A DNA stretch of 5,391 bases from the NCBI GenBank assembly GCA_030602675.1, contig JAUVZH010000223.1, positions 1-5,391 of the forward strand, written 5' to 3'. Origin of the DNA: Candidatus Heimdallarchaeota archaeon (GTDB taxonomy: Archaea > Asgardarchaeota > Heimdallarchaeia > JABLTI01). The notes beneath the pieces were generated by a model. It ran no database searches, was not told the DNA's origin, and worked only from the letters and a program-made list of their open reading frames with translations. Position 1 is the first letter of the stretch, and the number at the start of each line of letters is the position of its first letter. This document shows, piece by piece, positions 4,368 through 5,391 of the stretch. A program made the position numbers and the translations under genes.

Positions 4368-5391
4368 TTAGAGCATACAAGTTTCAGCTATTTCTACAAG
4401 ATCTGTTTGAGGATTTTTCACTTCAATTATAGGCTTTATTGGAATTAGTTCAATATCTTCTTTCAAGCGTTCTATACCGCCACCAGTGATATTTAGTAAT
4501 ACTAGTTCATTTGGGGTTATTTTCTCCTGTTCCACTGCGTGTATTAATGAAGCAACGGCAACTGCTGCTGGAGGTACGATGTCAATTTCTTCGGTTTGAT
4601 AGATAAATTTCATTGCGGTTTTTGCTTCATCTTCTGATATAGCGTACATTTCACCATTAGTCTCTGAAAGGGCTTGGTATACTCCACCATCTATTGAATA
4701 TGGTGGTGTTCGATTTGCTAGAACTTCAGCATATAATGAAGACATTTCATGAGGTGGAATTCTGAAATCTTCATTGATGATTTGATTTCTTTTTGCTTTC
4801 CACGCATGAACTATTGGTGCAAACCTACTATTTTGCGATAAATGCAAGCGTGCTGGCTGATTACCAAAACGTCCATCTTCTATTAATCTAATTGATGCTT
4901 CCCAAGCAGCAATCCCTCCTGTTCCACTACCAATTGCTTGGAAATAATGCTTAGGAATCTTTCCTATTTCTGCAACGCCTTCAAGAAAACAAGTTCCCAT
5001 TCCATCTCTTCTTGCAACATTTCTTGCCCCTCCTTCTGTTTCAACTCCGATCTCGTTGCATATTCTTTTCCCTAATTCTATTGCATTTGTATAATCATTT
5101 CCATTAGCTAATGTGATGTACATAACATTATTCTCATCGATTTCTTTTGTAGTCCATAATCTTGAGCTTGCAGATTTCGCTGCAACAATTAATACCTCAA
5201 AATTTTGATTTATTGTCTCTTCTGCAAATGCTCTACCAGTATTCCCAGCTGTTGCCAATAGAATCCTTTTAACACCATTTTCTTTTGCACGTGAAATGGA
5301 TGGTGGGGCTTCTAAGCCTTTGAATGTTCCGGTTAAGATGTTTGCTTTTTTCTCAGGCCAATATCCATTAAATGCAATAAACAGGTTCTCT
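4368..5391 (-). CDS. L-cysteate synthase-like PLP enzyme, threonine synthase superfamily (5' partial)
   Basis: Cysteate synthase makes L-cysteate from O-phospho-L-serine and sulfite, an early step of coenzyme M synthesis in Methanosarcina-type methanogens. The frame is open to the window edge (340 visible codons, first full codon at 5390-5388); the TTG at 5258 that could be taken as a start is internal. The upstream codons encode AFNGYWPEK and TGTFKGLEA, the latter holding the PLP-binding Lys (codon 5321-5319). Then come ATAGNTGRAFAEE, GGARNVARRDGMGT, QAIGSGTGGIAAWE with the PLP phosphate loop, RPLIEDGRFG-like RLIEDGRFG, and NITGGGIERL near the C-terminus. FNGYWPEK, GGARNVARRDGMGT and the loop context match what I recall of the Methanosarcina cysteate synthase better than true threonine synthase. 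About 80 N-terminal residues, including any zinc ribbon, lie beyond the window. Alternative: a divergent threonine synthase or another paralogue. It converges on rfcS across an 11-bp gap. Confidence 0.8.
   Translation of the reverse strand, partial: ENLFIAFNGYWPEKKANILTGTFKGLEAPPSISRAKENGVKRILLATAGNTGRAFAEETINQNFEVLIVAAKSASSRLWTTKEIDENNVMYITLANGNDYTNAIELGKRICNEIGVETEGGARNVARRDGMGTCFLEGVAEIGKIPKHYFQAIGSGTGGIAAWEASIRLIEDGRFGNQPARLHLSQNSRFAPIVHAWKAKRNQIINEDFRIPPHEMSSLYAEVLANRTPPYSIDGGVYQALSETNGEMYAISEDEAKTAMKFIYQTEEIDIVPPAAVAVASLIHAVEQEKITPNELVLLNITGGGIERLKEDIELIPIKPIIEVKNPQTDLVEIAETCML

Noticed and set aside
1..5391. Search for CRISPR repeats, insertion sequences, att sites, toxin-antitoxin or defence modules
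   Set aside because: No regularly spaced repeats, terminal inverted repeats, transposase or nuclease-like frames were found; the genes are housekeeping-type.

Overview
The window looks like an ordinary stretch of archaeal chromosome of low GC content. Three things mark it as archaeal: a transcription factor B (TFB, the TFIIB homologue), a clamp-loader small subunit with the archaeal/eukaryotic RFC signatures, and a TATA-type promoter with a purine-rich BRE ahead of the TFB gene. An L-cysteate synthase-like enzyme, best known from methanogens that make coenzyme M, fits an archaeon as well. The lineage cannot be fixed from sequence reading alone. The RFC and TFB sequences read to me as more like Asgard or other non-model archaea than Methanosarcina or Nitrosopumilus, but this is an impression and not a placement.

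Layout. (1) Positions 1-1288, + strand: the 3' part of a UDP-N-acetyl-mannosamine dehydrogenase-type nucleotide-sugar dehydrogenase. The frame is open to the window edge, so the ATG at 95 is internal. (2) 1289-1446: AT-rich spacer with TATA-like sites and a good Shine-Dalgarno. (3) 1447-1872, +: a small stand-alone PLAT/LH2-domain protein. (4) 1873-2134: a T/C-rich terminator region, then a clear archaeal promoter and a foldable 5' leader for TFB. (5) 2135-3124, +: TFB with a TTG start. (6) 3125-3372: oligo-T tracts, a strong hairpin, and the weakly defined promoter region of the next gene. (7) 3373-4356, +: replication factor C small subunit. (8) 4368-5391, - strand: a cysteate synthase-like PLP enzyme, 5'-truncated by the window end and convergent with rfcS across an 11-bp gap.

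The genes do not form one pathway. Each + strand gene has its own upstream spacer of about 160-260 bp, and most are followed by T-rich terminator-like sequence, so they look like single transcription units: surface-glycan precursor synthesis, an unknown PLAT protein, basal transcription, DNA replication, and sulfonate/coenzyme metabolism. I see no transposon, CRISPR array, tRNA, rRNA or defence island. The points most worth a second look are the cysteate synthase-like gene and what it says about coenzyme M or sulfonate metabolism in the host, the hairpin-rich TFB leader behind a promoter with repeated elements, and the cytosolic cysteine-containing PLAT protein.
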